Source: Candidatus Haliotispira prima
Lineage (GTDB): Bacteria > Spirochaetota > Spirochaetia > SP-2023
Assembly: GCA_029867005.1 (NCBI GenBank)
Contig: CP123443.1
Span: forward strand, 2,108,001 to 2,172,000
Reading direction: 5' to 3'
Length of the DNA: 64,000 nucleotides
Shown here: one piece after another, positions 24,742 to 33,330 of the stretch
How the letters are laid out: every line of letters begins with the position of its first letter
Position numbering within the stretch: the stretch's first letter is position 1
Made by a program: the position numbers and the translations under genes
The notes under the pieces: generated by a model
Told to the model about the DNA's origin: nothing
Database searches by the model: none
Seen by the model: only the letters and a program-made list of their open reading frames with translations

Positions 24742-26918
24742 TGGAATAGTCCTATAAATTGGCCAATATAAGGCAGGCATTTCCCGCCAACTTCCACAAT
24801 TTTTTCCAGTTTTTCTCCTACTTGTATTGCTGTATCTGCTTTATCCAGCAGTGCTTTTATGACGTGTTGGCCTTTTTGGAAAATGGATCGGGTGGATTCT
24901 TTCGCAGAACCGGGCAATGTACCGTGATTGCTGAGCGAGGTTAGGGTTTCAGCCATTTTTTGCAGGGCTTCACGCTCCGGGCTGTTCTCGCTGTCCAGCA
25001 GTGCTAGAAATTCGTTTAGGAATAATCCTACAGTTTTTGTATCCTCTATCTGCCCGATGGAGAGATTGAGGGTCTTTTCTTCATGACGGATATCACCGGA
25101 TTCTGTAAGATATACATTTCCGCCGTGATTGACGATTTCATTTTTGACTGTTGTCGTTTTACTGCCGTAAGAAGCCGGAAGGGCGATTAATTCTCCCAAG
25201 TCAAACTCTTGTTCCAAGTCGTCGTCGGTATATTTTCGCTTGCCTCTGTCCAATTTCCGACAAATGGCTTTCCAGGTCAATTCCTGGCTGCCAAAATCAT
25301 CTAAGGGAACCAACTCTTTTGCTTCAATACCGGGATAGTCCTTGTGTAAAAAGACAAACTCTTCCCGCAACAAGTTTAAAAATGCGTGCCTTTGGGCCTT
25401 ATCGCCATCAATCCAAATCCGAATATCTTTTTCTCCCAAAAGTAGAAAAGCACGGTTGGTTTCATTTTCAGAAGTGCGCTCCAGCAATAGCTTTTCCCGG
25501 CCTTGAAAGGATTGTTTGCGGTAGCGGTAGGTTTTGACAATAAGTTTGGGGAAAAATCCTTCCGGCAGATTTTTGTATTTCAAACGGAATCGCAGACAGT
25601 CTTTGGAGCGTGTAAATGGCGGATTAATGTCACTGCGTAAGCCCCGGGGAATTAAGAACTTTTCTCCGTCAATGGGCAACATCTGCAAATGTTTCACCAT
25701 CATGTTTTCAATCCACGGATATTCGTGTCCCTGCCAGCTCAACTGCGTTTCATGCGGTCTGTCGGGGTCGGCCTGCAAATATTGGGGGAAATCCTTTTTA
25801 TCAATAATGCCGCCCGCTGCCGGATTCTCTGCGGCATGTAATAGTTTGTAAGCCGCTAAAGAGAGCCATTCGGGGTTTAATATCCGAATATTTGCCAGTT
25901 CCGGGTCGTTAAAAAACGTGACGGTTCCCAGATCTCCCAATATCTGTAGCAGGTGGTTTTGTGCTTGCTTTTCAGGCAATGTATTGTCATTACAGATATC
26001 GCTGTAGGTATCGTGTGTAATATGATTTCGCCCTTCTTGAGTATACTCCTCTACTGCTTCTTTAATGTTTAGGTAGTTTTGGGGATAGACCTCATTGCTT
26101 TGCGGGTGATCTGTCACGGTTTGGCGTAAGGTCCGGAGAAATTCGTCACAGCCCATACCGCCGCGAGCAGACATCTCAAACAAGCGTCCTTCCAAGCCGG
26201 GGTATTTTTCTGTTAATTCATTTACATCAAAGTTGGACAGGGTTTTGTAGCCCGTGTCGTCATTTTTGTTGCGGACCAGCAGGATTCGGGCATCTTGGTT
26301 GGCTAACAACTTAATGCGCTCCAGCCATTTTTCGGGGCGGTCTTCGGTGCGGCCATCCAGTAACAGAACAAAGATGCTGCGCCGCGAATAAAATAGCTCG
26401 TGCAAAGAGTAATTAATTTCCTGCCCGGCAAAATCCCAAATATTGGCCCGGTATTCCTTCCCCTGGTCTCGAAACCGCCAGATGGCCATATCCACACCCG
26501 GAGTGCCAAATTCTTCCGCAGGGATGTCTTCTCCCAAAATGCGCCGGCGCAACGTAGTTTTGCCGCCTCCCGGGCTACCCACCAGCATGACTTTGACTTC
26601 CCGAAACTCCACGGTGCCATGTTTTTCTACGGCACGAAAATACTCGCGGATTGCCTCAAGGCCTTGGTTTACCACCTCAATGGGTGGGGTCGTAATTGGG
26701 TTAGGAGAGCAACACAGTTTATTCAGAGAACCCAAACCGGCCAACGGAGACAAATCTGTGATTTGGTTATCAGAGCAATTCAGTACTTTTAGCTGTCTTA
26801 ACCGGCTAATTTCGCTTGGGATTTCTTTTAAGCCTAAACCTGCTAAGTCAAGAGTCGTTGCTTCTTCCTGCCAACATTCCTGAATCCGTTCCAGAGCGAT
26901 ATTGTTTGATTTTGTCAT
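24738..26918 (-). CDS. Roco protein: LRR, ROC GTPase and COR domains
   Basis: 726 residues from ATG 26918. Residues about 20-80 form short leucine-rich repeats (LKEIPSEISRLRQLKVLNCS). Residues about 105-285 are a Ras-like ROC domain: P-loop GSPGGGKTT, G3 DFAGQE, G4 NKND. A COR domain follows (about 300-550, LQILGDLGTVTFFNDPEL). The C-terminal 150 residues are specific to this protein and end in a hydrophobic GGKCLPYIGQFIGLF. Roco proteins are dimeric GTP-switch scaffolds; bacterial roles are mostly unknown, some being linked to immunity-like functions. The downstream AlbA_2 gene is its likely effector (inference). Confidence 0.88.
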   Translation of the reverse strand: MTKSNNIALERIQECWQEEATTLDLAGLGLKEIPSEISRLRQLKVLNCSDNQITDLSPLAGLGSLNKLCCSPNPITTPPIEVVNQGLEAIREYFRAVEKHGTVEFREVKVMLVGSPGGGKTTLRRRILGEDIPAEEFGTPGVDMAIWRFRDQGKEYRANIWDFAGQEINYSLHELFYSRRSIFVLLLDGRTEDRPEKWLERIKLLANQDARILLVRNKNDDTGYKTLSNFDVNELTEKYPGLEGRLFEMSARGGMGCDEFLRTLRQTVTDHPQSNEVYPQNYLNIKEAVEEYTQEGRNHITHDTYSDICNDNTLPEKQAQNHLLQILGDLGTVTFFNDPELANIRILNPEWLSLAAYKLLHAAENPAAGGIIDKKDFPQYLQADPDRPHETQLSWQGHEYPWIENMMVKHLQMLPIDGEKFLIPRGLRSDINPPFTRSKDCLRFRLKYKNLPEGFFPKLIVKTYRYRKQSFQGREKLLLERTSENETNRAFLLLGEKDIRIWIDGDKAQRHAFLNLLREEFVFLHKDYPGIEAKELVPLDDFGSQELTWKAICRKLDRGKRKYTDDDLEQEFDLGELIALPASYGSKTTTVKNEIVNHGGNVYLTESGDIRHEEKTLNLSIGQIEDTKTVGLFLNEFLALLDSENSPEREALQKMAETLTSLSNHGTLPGSAKESTRSIFQKGQHVIKALLDKADTAIQVGEKLEKIVEVGGKCLPYIGQFIGLFQ

Positions 26919-26924
26919 AAGCAA

Positions 26925-27355
26925 GGCTTTTGTACCATTTTGGAATAAAAGTTGATCCGTATGTTTTTATGGAAATTTTATATGGCTGTTCTGCCGGATT
27001 CTATGCTTTCAACAAAAGGTAGTATGTGGTTCTTCTTTTGTCAAGTCTTTATATAGGAAGCATATTTACGGTCACGTACCGGGGTCGGTCTCAACCATCA
27101 AGGCCCATACCCCCCACGAACAGCATCTATAGCGGCATGAGTTCTGCGGCTTTCCGTTATTAAGTACGAATAGCTGTTGGGCCGGCATCTCGGGCGGAAA
27201 ACGATTTTGGTGGGAAAGACCACCCCGGCCCCTCCAAGGGAGGGGAATTATAAGAGTGGAGATTATTTGGGTCCATTAGGCTGGAGGTAGGTGAGCCTGT
27301 CGAACCTCTCTTAAACCAAGCCTTTGTTCCGTGCCGGCGTATTGAAGAATGAAGA
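26925..27355. other. Intergenic region with hairpin and 21-bp repeat
   Basis: Contains the hairpin CCCCTCCAAGGGAGGGG at 27229-27245 and one copy of the 21-bp repeat (27286-27307), then a half-site (CCTTTGTTCCGTGCCGG) of the terminator seen after L8. No gene is visible. Confidence 0.6.
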
Positions 27356-28291
27356 CTATTCGGTAATTAATTGTACGTTTCGTATCGTCTGGCCACCAGT
27401 ATAATCCGCTGAATTATACTGAAGATTATACTCTATTTCCAATCCATCTTCAAGAAAATATTTTTTAGTTACCGGATCAGAGGGTGACATAGCTATGACA
27501 GCACTAAAATACACATCAAAATTAGTGGATTTGGTTTTCCTTTCTAAAAAAACAGTCTTCGTATTAGCCTGGCCTTCAGCCTCAACTTCCTCAAAATAAG
27601 TAAATACTATATCATAGAATCCCGTATCATTGTAGGCCCTGGCTTGGGCTAAGTGCAAATTCACTTCCTCTGCTGAAGTGACAGGGGAGGCCTCTGCCAA
27701 TATAGGAAAAGCCACCCTTATTGGAAGTATCAAATACTCGTCCTTTTTTACTTCTATCTTTTTGGGAGAGCTAATTTCTGTGCTTGTTGGTGGTAGGGTA
27801 ACCTTATCTCCACTGGTATTTGTTATATTCCCATTGGAGGGAAAATATTGATCCCAAGAATGAATGCCGACATTGTTTGCCCCCTGTCTTCTTTCTAAAG
27901 CGGGCAAAGTGGCAAACTTGGCGGTGGTAAAAGACTTTTGTGCTGCCAATGCTCTGCCTTGGTAAATATTGAGGTAATACGTCGTATTCTCTTTCAGAAA
28001 ATGCTCTGCTGTAAGAGTACTTATGTCATCCGGTATGGTGTTCAAGTGGGCCATAAATACCTCCCTGCTTACGTCTTTTGTTAAGGTACGCTTGATATAG
28101 CCTTTACCTAATTGAGCCGGGAGCGCGGTGGTCTTAGAGGCAGAAATCCCAAAGGTAAACTGCACCTCACCCTCTGTTGTGCCGGTTACGGAAAAGGTCA
28201 GTTCATTTGCACCTATGTAGGAAAAAGTCACATCGGGTGCAGGGACCGGGTCAGGGGTGGAACTTTTTGCCGGGTCGACACAGGCGAGCAA
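27356..28291 (-). CDS. Putative phase-variable lipoprotein L4, family B (OFF here)
   Basis: The formal TTG start is three codons before the lipobox cysteine (LLAC), so the true N-terminus lies upstream: the frame is open through RLLLLLFLSAFGLSLLAC up to the 7-bp repeats and has no ATG. Leader ATG 28488 (GGAGGA; MKYQNGLLTG) is out of frame and ends at TAG after the repeats. The ectodomain starts VDPAKSSTPDPVPAPDV and has conserved blocks QLGKGYIKRTLTKDVSRE, NTTYYLNIYQGRALA and ERRQGANNVGIHSWDQYF. A variable stretch at about residues 155-175 and a second at 215-240 differ among copies. Function unknown. Confidence 0.75.
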   Translation of the reverse strand: MLACVDPAKSSTPDPVPAPDVTFSYIGANELTFSVTGTTEGEVQFTFGISASKTTALPAQLGKGYIKRTLTKDVSREVFMAHLNTIPDDISTLTAEHFLKENTTYYLNIYQGRALAAQKSFTTAKFATLPALERRQGANNVGIHSWDQYFPSNGNITNTSGDKVTLPPTSTEISSPKKIEVKKDEYLILPIRVAFPILAEASPVTSAEEVNLHLAQARAYNDTGFYDIVFTYFEEVEAEGQANTKTVFLERKTKSTNFDVYFSAVIAMSPSDPVTKKYFLEDGLEIEYNLQYNSADYTGGQTIRNVQLITE

Positions 28292-28407
28292 AGACAGGCC
28301 AAAAGCGGACAGAAAAAGGAGAAGTAAAAGACGACAGAGAAAGGTGGAAAAATGCTTGTAATTAGTTGGTATACAAAGAAGTAAATGCTTTCTTTCTAAA
28401 GTAGTGT

Positions 28408-28442
28408 GATATTGGATATTGGATATTGGATATTGGATATTG
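28408..28442 (-). repeat. Heptanucleotide tract of L4, 5 units
   Basis: Five perfect GATATTG units between leader ATG 28488 and the signal-peptide codons. One added unit or loss of two would put the leader in frame with the lipoprotein. Confidence 0.95.
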
Positions 28443-28487
28443 TACCGTTTTGGGGATTACCGGTCAACAGTCCATTTTGGTATTTCA

Positions 28488-28552
28488 TAAGAAAAATCCT
28501 CCGAGATTGTGTAAATTTGGCCTATTATATATTCGTTTAGGATCTTTGGCAA
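28488..28552 (-). promoter_or_regulatory. Promoter and translation start of L4
   Basis: -35 TTGCCA (28547-28552), 17-bp spacer, consensus -10 TATAAT (28524-28529), GGAGGA (28497-28502) before ATG 28488. It is the closest of the set to consensus. Confidence 0.88.
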
Positions 28553-28582
28553 GGGAACGGTTCCAAAGGCTGCGTAGACTTG

Positions 28583-28670
28583 TCGGTAGGTCAACCTGTC
28601 GGGTCAGTAGGTGAGCCTGTCAGGTCGGTAGGTGAGCCTGTCGGGTCAGTAGGTGAGCCTGTCGAACCTC
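28583..28670. repeat. Four tandem copies of a 21-bp repeat
   Basis: Unit of the form GGTAGGTGAGCCTGTCGGGTC, the last copy ending TCGAACCTC. Single or multiple copies also occur at 23343, 27286, 29937, 31408, 34563 and 34790, always between lipoprotein-cluster genes. Confidence 0.85.
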
Positions 28671-28717
28671 TCTTAAACCAAGCCTTTGTTCCGTGCCGGC
28701 GTATTGAAGAATGAAGA

Positions 28718-29644
28718 CTATTCGGTAATTAATTGTACGTTTCGTATCGTCTGGCCACCAGTATAATTCGCTGAATTATACTGAAGATGATACTCTATTT
28801 CCAATCCATCTCCAAGAAAATAATTTTGCGTTCTCGGATCAGAGGGTGACATAGCCATGACAGCCGTAAAATACACATCAAAATTAGTCGATTTCGTTTT
28901 CCTTTCTAAAAAAACAGTTTTCGTGTTATCCACTCCTTCAGCCTCAGCTCCCGAAAAAAAAGTAAAGACGATGTTTCTTCCTTTCTTTACCTGAGCTTGA
29001 ATTAAATTCAAATTTACTTCGTCTGATGAGCTAACCGGTGAGGGCTCTGCCAATATCGGAAAAGTGACTCTTATTGGCAGTATCAAATATTCTGCCTCTT
29101 TTACTTCAATCTTTTTGGAGGAGCTAATCTCTGTGTCGGTTTTGGGTGTCGAGATCGTATTTCCACGCTCATCTTGCACTGCTCCATTGGAGGGAAAATA
29201 TTGATCCCAAGAATGAATACCGACATTGTTTGCCCCCTGTCTTCTTTCTAAAGCGGGCAAAGTGGCAAACTTGGCGGTGGTAAAAGACTTTTGTGCGGCC
29301 AATGCTCTGCCTTGGTAAATATTCAGGTAATACGTCGTATTCTCTTTCAGAAAATGCTCTACTGTCAGAGTGCTTATATCATCCGGTATGGTATTCAAGT
29401 GGGCCATAAAGACCTGTCTGCTTACGTCTTTTGTTAAGGTACGCTTGATATACCCCTTGCCTAATTGGGCCGGGAGCGCGGTGGCCTTAGAGGCAGAAAT
29501 TCCAAAGGTAAACTGCACCTCACCCTCTGTTGTGCCGGTTACGGAAAAGGTCAGTTCATTTGCACCTATGTAGGGAAAAGTCACATCGGGTGCAGGAACC
29601 GGGTCAGGGGTGGAACTTTTTGCCGGGTCGACACAGGCGAGCAA
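28718..29644 (-). CDS. Putative phase-variable lipoprotein L5, family B (OFF here)
   Basis: Near-duplicate of L4: the promoter, leader, repeats, signal peptide and first 150 residues of the ectodomain are almost identical, and the last 60 residues are again close. The middle differs: AVQDERGNTISTPKTDTEIS replaces the L4 segment, and NLIQAQVKKGRNIVFTFFSG follows. Leader ATG 29841 and the body frame do not match, and the only formal start in the body frame sits at the lipobox. It ends with the same VQLITE tail as L4. A surface lipoprotein is expected; binding partner unknown. Confidence 0.75.
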   Translation of the reverse strand: MLACVDPAKSSTPDPVPAPDVTFPYIGANELTFSVTGTTEGEVQFTFGISASKATALPAQLGKGYIKRTLTKDVSRQVFMAHLNTIPDDISTLTVEHFLKENTTYYLNIYQGRALAAQKSFTTAKFATLPALERRQGANNVGIHSWDQYFPSNGAVQDERGNTISTPKTDTEISSSKKIEVKEAEYLILPIRVTFPILAEPSPVSSSDEVNLNLIQAQVKKGRNIVFTFFSGAEAEGVDNTKTVFLERKTKSTNFDVYFTAVMAMSPSDPRTQNYFLGDGLEIEYHLQYNSANYTGGQTIRNVQLITE

Positions 29645-29760
29645 AGACAGGCCAAAAACGGACAGAAAAAGGAGAAGTAAAAGACGACAGAGAAAGGTGG
29701 AAAAATGCTTGTAATTAGTTGGTATACAAAGAAGTAAATGCTTTCTTTCTAAAGTAGTGT

Positions 29761-29795
29761 GATATTGGATATTGGATATTGGATATTGGATATTG
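29761..29795 (-). repeat. Heptanucleotide tract of L5, 5 units
   Basis: Five perfect GATATTG units; leader ATG 29841 is in a different frame from the body at 29644, by the same offset as L4. Confidence 0.95.
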
Positions 29796-29840
29796 TACCG
29801 TTTTGGGGATTACCGGTCAACAGTCCATTTTGGTATTTCA

Positions 29841-29905
29841 TAAGAAAAATCCTCCGAGATTGTGCAGATTTGGCCTATTATATATTCGTTTAGGATCTTT
29901 GACAA
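29841..29905 (-). promoter_or_regulatory. Promoter and translation start of L5
   Basis: -35 TTGTCA (29900-29905), 17-bp spacer, -10 TATAAT (29877-29882), GGAGGA before ATG 29841. Confidence 0.85.
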
Positions 29906-29999
29906 GGGAAAGGTTCCAAAGGCTGCGTAGACTTGTCCGTAGGTGAGCCTGTCGAACCTGGCAAAGGGAGGGAGTGACACAGTCCGGCAAACCGCCCTA

Positions 30000-30037
30000 C
30001 TCTGCCATGCCGGCGTAAGACTGCGGGCACGGCAGAG
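30000..30037. terminator. Hairpin after L6
   Basis: Imperfect inverted repeat (CTCTGCC-a-TGCC against GGCA-c-GGCAGAG) 27 bp after the stop of L6 on the minus strand. Confidence 0.5.
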
Positions 30038-30063
30038 CTCTTAGGTAAAACTATTCGGTAAAA

Positions 30064-30990
30064 CTATTGCATAATTAATTTTACGTTTGTTATTGCCTGT
30101 GTACCGAAGTAAGTCGCTGTATTATACTGTATATTGTATTCTATTTCCAATTCATCTCCAAGAAAATAATTTTGCGTTCTCGGATCAGAGGGTGACATAG
30201 CCATGACAGCCGTAAAATACACATCAAAATTAGTCGATTTCGTTTTCCTTTCTAAAAAAACAGTTTTCGTGTTCTCTATTCCTTCAGCCTCAGCTCCCGA
30301 AAAAAAAGTAAAGACAATCTTTCCTCCATTATTTGTCTGAGCTTGAATTAAATGCAAATTTACTTCGTCTGATGAGCTAACCGGTGAGGGGTCTGCCAAT
30401 ATCGGAAAAGTGACTCTTATTGGCAGTATCAAATATTCTGCCTCTTTTACTTCGATCTTTTTGGGGGAACTTTTCTCTGTGCCGGTTTTGGGTGTTGAGA
30501 CCGTATTTCCACCCTGATTTTTCACTGCTCCATTGGAGGGAAAATATTGATTCCAAGAATGAATGCCGACATTGTTTGCCCCCTGTCTTCTTTCTAAAGC
30601 GGGTAAAGTGGCAAACTTGGCCGTGGTAAAAGACTTTTGTGCGGCCAATGCTCTGCCTTGGTAAATATTCAGGTAATACGTCGTATTCTCTTTCAGAAAA
30701 TGCTCTGCTGTAAGAGTACTTATATCATCCGGTATGGTATTCAAATGGGCCATAAATACCTCCCTGCTTACACCCTTTGTCAGGGTACGTTTGATATACC
30801 CCTTGCCTAATTGGGCCGGGAGCGTAGTGGCCTTAGAGGCAGAAATTCCAAAGGTAAACTGCACCTCACCCTCTGTTGTGCCGGTTACGGAAAAGGTCAG
30901 TTCATTTGCACCTATGTAGGGAAAAGTCACATCGGGTGCAGGGACAGAGTCAGGGGTGGGACTTGTCGCCGGATCGACACAGGCGAGCAA
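30064..30990 (-). CDS. Putative phase-variable lipoprotein L6, family B (OFF here)
   Basis: Third tandem member of family B. The signal peptide and lipobox (FLSAFGLSLLAC) lie in an open frame above the formal TTG start. The linker after the cysteine is VDPATSPTPDSVPAPDV. Conserved blocks match L4/L5; the variable middle reads AVKNQGGNTVSTPKTGTEKS, and the C-terminus diverges (ATYFGTQAITNVKLIMQ). Leader ATG 31187 (MKYENGLLTGN) is out of frame by the same offset as L4 and L5. The three genes lie head to tail on the minus strand at about 1.35-kb intervals, a tandem duplication of the whole promoter-switch-gene unit. Confidence 0.75.
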   Translation of the reverse strand: MLACVDPATSPTPDSVPAPDVTFPYIGANELTFSVTGTTEGEVQFTFGISASKATTLPAQLGKGYIKRTLTKGVSREVFMAHLNTIPDDISTLTAEHFLKENTTYYLNIYQGRALAAQKSFTTAKFATLPALERRQGANNVGIHSWNQYFPSNGAVKNQGGNTVSTPKTGTEKSSPKKIEVKEAEYLILPIRVTFPILADPSPVSSSDEVNLHLIQAQTNNGGKIVFTFFSGAEAEGIENTKTVFLERKTKSTNFDVYFTAVMAMSPSDPRTQNYFLGDELEIEYNIQYNTATYFGTQAITNVKLIMQ

Positions 30991-31106
30991 AGACAGGCCA
31001 AAAGCGGACAGAAAAAGGAGAGATAAAAGACGACAGAGAAAGGTGGAGAAATGCTTGTAATTAGTTGGTATACAAAGAAATAAATGCTTTCTTTTTAAAG
31101 TAGTGT

Positions 31107-31141
31107 GATATTGGATATTGGATATTGGATATTGGATATTG
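31107..31141 (-). repeat. Heptanucleotide tract of L6, 5 units
   Basis: Five perfect GATATTG units; leader 31187 and body 30990 differ by the same offset as in L2-L5. Confidence 0.95.
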
Positions 31142-31186
31142 TACTGTTTTTTCGGTTACCGGTCAACAGTCCATTTTCGTATTTCA

Positions 31187-31251
31187 TAAGAAAAATCCTC
31201 CGAGATTGTGTAAATTTGGCCTATTGTATATTTGTTCAGAATCTTCGGCAA
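31187..31251 (-). promoter_or_regulatory. Promoter and translation start of L6
   Basis: -35 TTGCCG (31246-31251), 17-bp spacer, -10 TACAAT (31223-31228), GGAGGA before ATG 31187. Confidence 0.85.
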
Positions 31252-31320
31252 GGGGGCTTTAGACCACCACCAGACCACCCCTGTGACCACCCTTGTGACC
31301 ACCCTTGGACCACTCCTGCC

Positions 31321-31367
31321 CCCTCCAACGGAGGGAAATCACCACCCCTGCCCCTCCCGGGGAGGGG
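31321..31367. repeat. Two dispersed C/G hairpins
   Basis: CCCTCCAACGGAGGG (31321-31335) and CCCCTCCCGGGGAGGGG (31351-31367), members of the REP-like family. They are preceded by short GACCACCCTTGT direct repeats (31265-31315). Confidence 0.8.
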
Positions 31368-31407
31368 AATTACCACAGTGGGGATTATTGGAGTCCATTA
31401 GACTGGA

Positions 31408-31495
31408 GGTAGGTGAGCCTGTCGGATCGATAGGTGAGTCTCTCGGGTCGATAGGTGAGTCTGTCAGGTCGGTAGGTGAGCCTGTCGAACCTTGG
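31408..31495. repeat. Four tandem copies of the 21-bp repeat
   Basis: Variants of GGTAGGTGAGCCTGTCGGATC in direct array, ending TCGAACCTTGG. A remnant of the family B 3' end (AATTAATTGTACGTTTTGTA) follows at about 31540-31560, suggesting another lipoprotein copy was lost here. Confidence 0.8.
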
Positions 31496-31683
31496 CAAAG
31501 CGTGGTGCGCAGTGCCTTCCCTAAAACCACTCATTTGGTAATTAATTGTACGTTTTGTACCCTTTCTCCACCAACATACTTTTGGCATTAAGTTCATTCA
31601 CAAAATCTAATTTTTATACGGTATTCACAGACTATTTACATTTAAATGATATAATTAAGATATAGTAAGATCAGGAGATATCT

Positions 31684-33075
31684 ATGACCAAAGCTAAATG
31701 TGTACTAACAATATTATTTATTAAAACGCTTCATCTTTCATTACTAACCGCAGAAGACTTGCCGATTCCCCCACTGTTGGATTACACCCGGCAAAGAGGG
31801 CAAAAGATCTTTGAACTGGATGCCAAAGAAGCACAGCATCGTTTTAGTTCCAAGCACAAAGCCCAAACCCTTGGCTACAATGGAGATTACTTGGGACCAA
31901 CTATAAAAGTGCAGGCAGGAGATGCCGTGTCTTTTAAGGTTAAAAATAGCATGAGCGAGCCGACAACCGTACATTGGCATGGCCTACACGTTCCGGCAGA
32001 AATGGATGGTAACATGTTCCAACCTATTCGGGCCGGTGGACAGTGGCAGGCAAACTACACAATAAAACAAGAAGCCGGTAGTTTTTGGTATCATCCTCAT
32101 AAGATGGGAAAGACAGCTAAACAGGTATATCAGGGCTTGGCCGGAATGTATATCATTGAAGATAAAAATAGTATGAGTTTGGGGCTACCGTCTCAGTATG
32201 GCGTGGATGATATACCCTTGGTTCTCCAAGATAAAGCCTTTAATCGATCGGGCAATAACCTGACCTATGACGGCTCTATCCAAACGGCAATGATGTACGG
32301 TGGTATGTCCGGTAATACATTCATTGTCAATGGGGTGCTTCAACCTACCTTTAAAGTACAGGGGAAGTTAACGCGTTTCCGTGTTTTGAATGCCTCAAAT
32401 TCTTCTCTATATCAAATATATCTAAGCGATAAAAGTAGTTTTCAAATCATTGCCGGAGATGCCAGTCTACTAGATAAACCCGTCCGTACAAATACTATTT
32501 TGCTGAGCCCGGGGGAACGCACAGAAATTGTCATTGATTTTTCCCGGTTTAAGAAGAATGATAAATTACAGTTACGAGCGACCTTGAAAGATGGTCGCGA
32601 GATTACCTTCATGAGCTTTGACAGGAACAACTATAAGGATATGGGCAGCAAGGTACCTCGCAAGCTAAATACTGCTTCAAACGTAAATAAGCTTAAAATT
32701 GACAAACAACGTCGATTGAAAATGGGTCATCACTTACGCATAAATGGGAGCACCTTTGATCCCGGAAAGATTAATATTAAGATCAAGGAAGGAGATACAG
32801 AGGAATGGATAGTCCAAGGCTCGAACATGGTTATGAGGGGTGGATTCAGCTTTCATAATTTGCACATCCATGATGTCACTTTTCAGATTAAGAGCATAAA
32901 TGGTAAGAGACCTAAACCGGAATTGTCCGGCTTCAAAGATACGGTATTTATCCCACCAAGGTCGGAAGTTCGTCTTATCGCTAAATTTAAAGATTATAAG
33001 GGAAAGTATGTCTATCACTGCCATTTATTAGAACATGAAGATTTAGGTATGATGGGTATTTTTGAGGTAGGGTAA
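31684..33075 (+). CDS. Multicopper oxidase (CueO/CotA-like)
   Basis: 463 residues, started by AGGAGATATCT-ATG. All four copper-ligand motifs are present in order: HWHG (97-100), WYHPH (136-139), HNLHIHD (about 396-402), and HCHLLEHEDLGMM (445-457), where Met456 or 457 is the axial type 1 ligand position. Three cupredoxin domains fit the length. The first 23 residues are moderately hydrophobic (VLTILFIKTLHLSLLTA) and may export the protein. The family oxidises Cu(I), Mn(II) or phenols with O2. It is the only plus-strand gene within the family B block and lacks the switch, so it probably arrived separately. Confidence 0.88.
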   Translation: MTKAKCVLTILFIKTLHLSLLTAEDLPIPPLLDYTRQRGQKIFELDAKEAQHRFSSKHKAQTLGYNGDYLGPTIKVQAGDAVSFKVKNSMSEPTTVHWHGLHVPAEMDGNMFQPIRAGGQWQANYTIKQEAGSFWYHPHKMGKTAKQVYQGLAGMYIIEDKNSMSLGLPSQYGVDDIPLVLQDKAFNRSGNNLTYDGSIQTAMMYGGMSGNTFIVNGVLQPTFKVQGKLTRFRVLNASNSSLYQIYLSDKSSFQIIAGDASLLDKPVRTNTILLSPGERTEIVIDFSRFKKNDKLQLRATLKDGREITFMSFDRNNYKDMGSKVPRKLNTASNVNKLKIDKQRRLKMGHHLRINGSTFDPGKINIKIKEGDTEEWIVQGSNMVMRGGFSFHNLHIHDVTFQIKSINGKRPKPELSGFKDTVFIPPRSEVRLIAKFKDYKGKYVYHCHLLEHEDLGMMGIFEVG

Positions 33076-33279
33076 TAGATAAAGGGTAATCGGTAATAAA
33101 TATTTTGGTCCATATTTGATAAAAACTTCCTAAGTTTTTTGCGATCCTAAAATCTATGAAACTTTTAGGCAAAGGAGCCAATGCAAGGGGCCAATCCAAT
33201 AGGCCAACTTGCAAGGAGCCAATTTCCAAGCGTGATGAAAGGTGGTAAATATTGGTGCGTAGTACCTTCCCTTTAAATC

Positions 33280-33329
33280 ACCCTTTAGTTCTGTGCCGGC
33301 CTAAAACCGCCGGCACAGAACTAAAGGGT
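33280..33329. terminator. Bidirectional terminator between oxidase and L7
   Basis: A perfect 21-bp stem (left arm ACCCTTTAGTTCTGTGCCGGC) with an 8-base loop, placed between the convergent multicopper oxidase and L7 and ending 1 bp from the L7 stop codon. Confidence 0.85.
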
Positions 33330-33330
33330 A

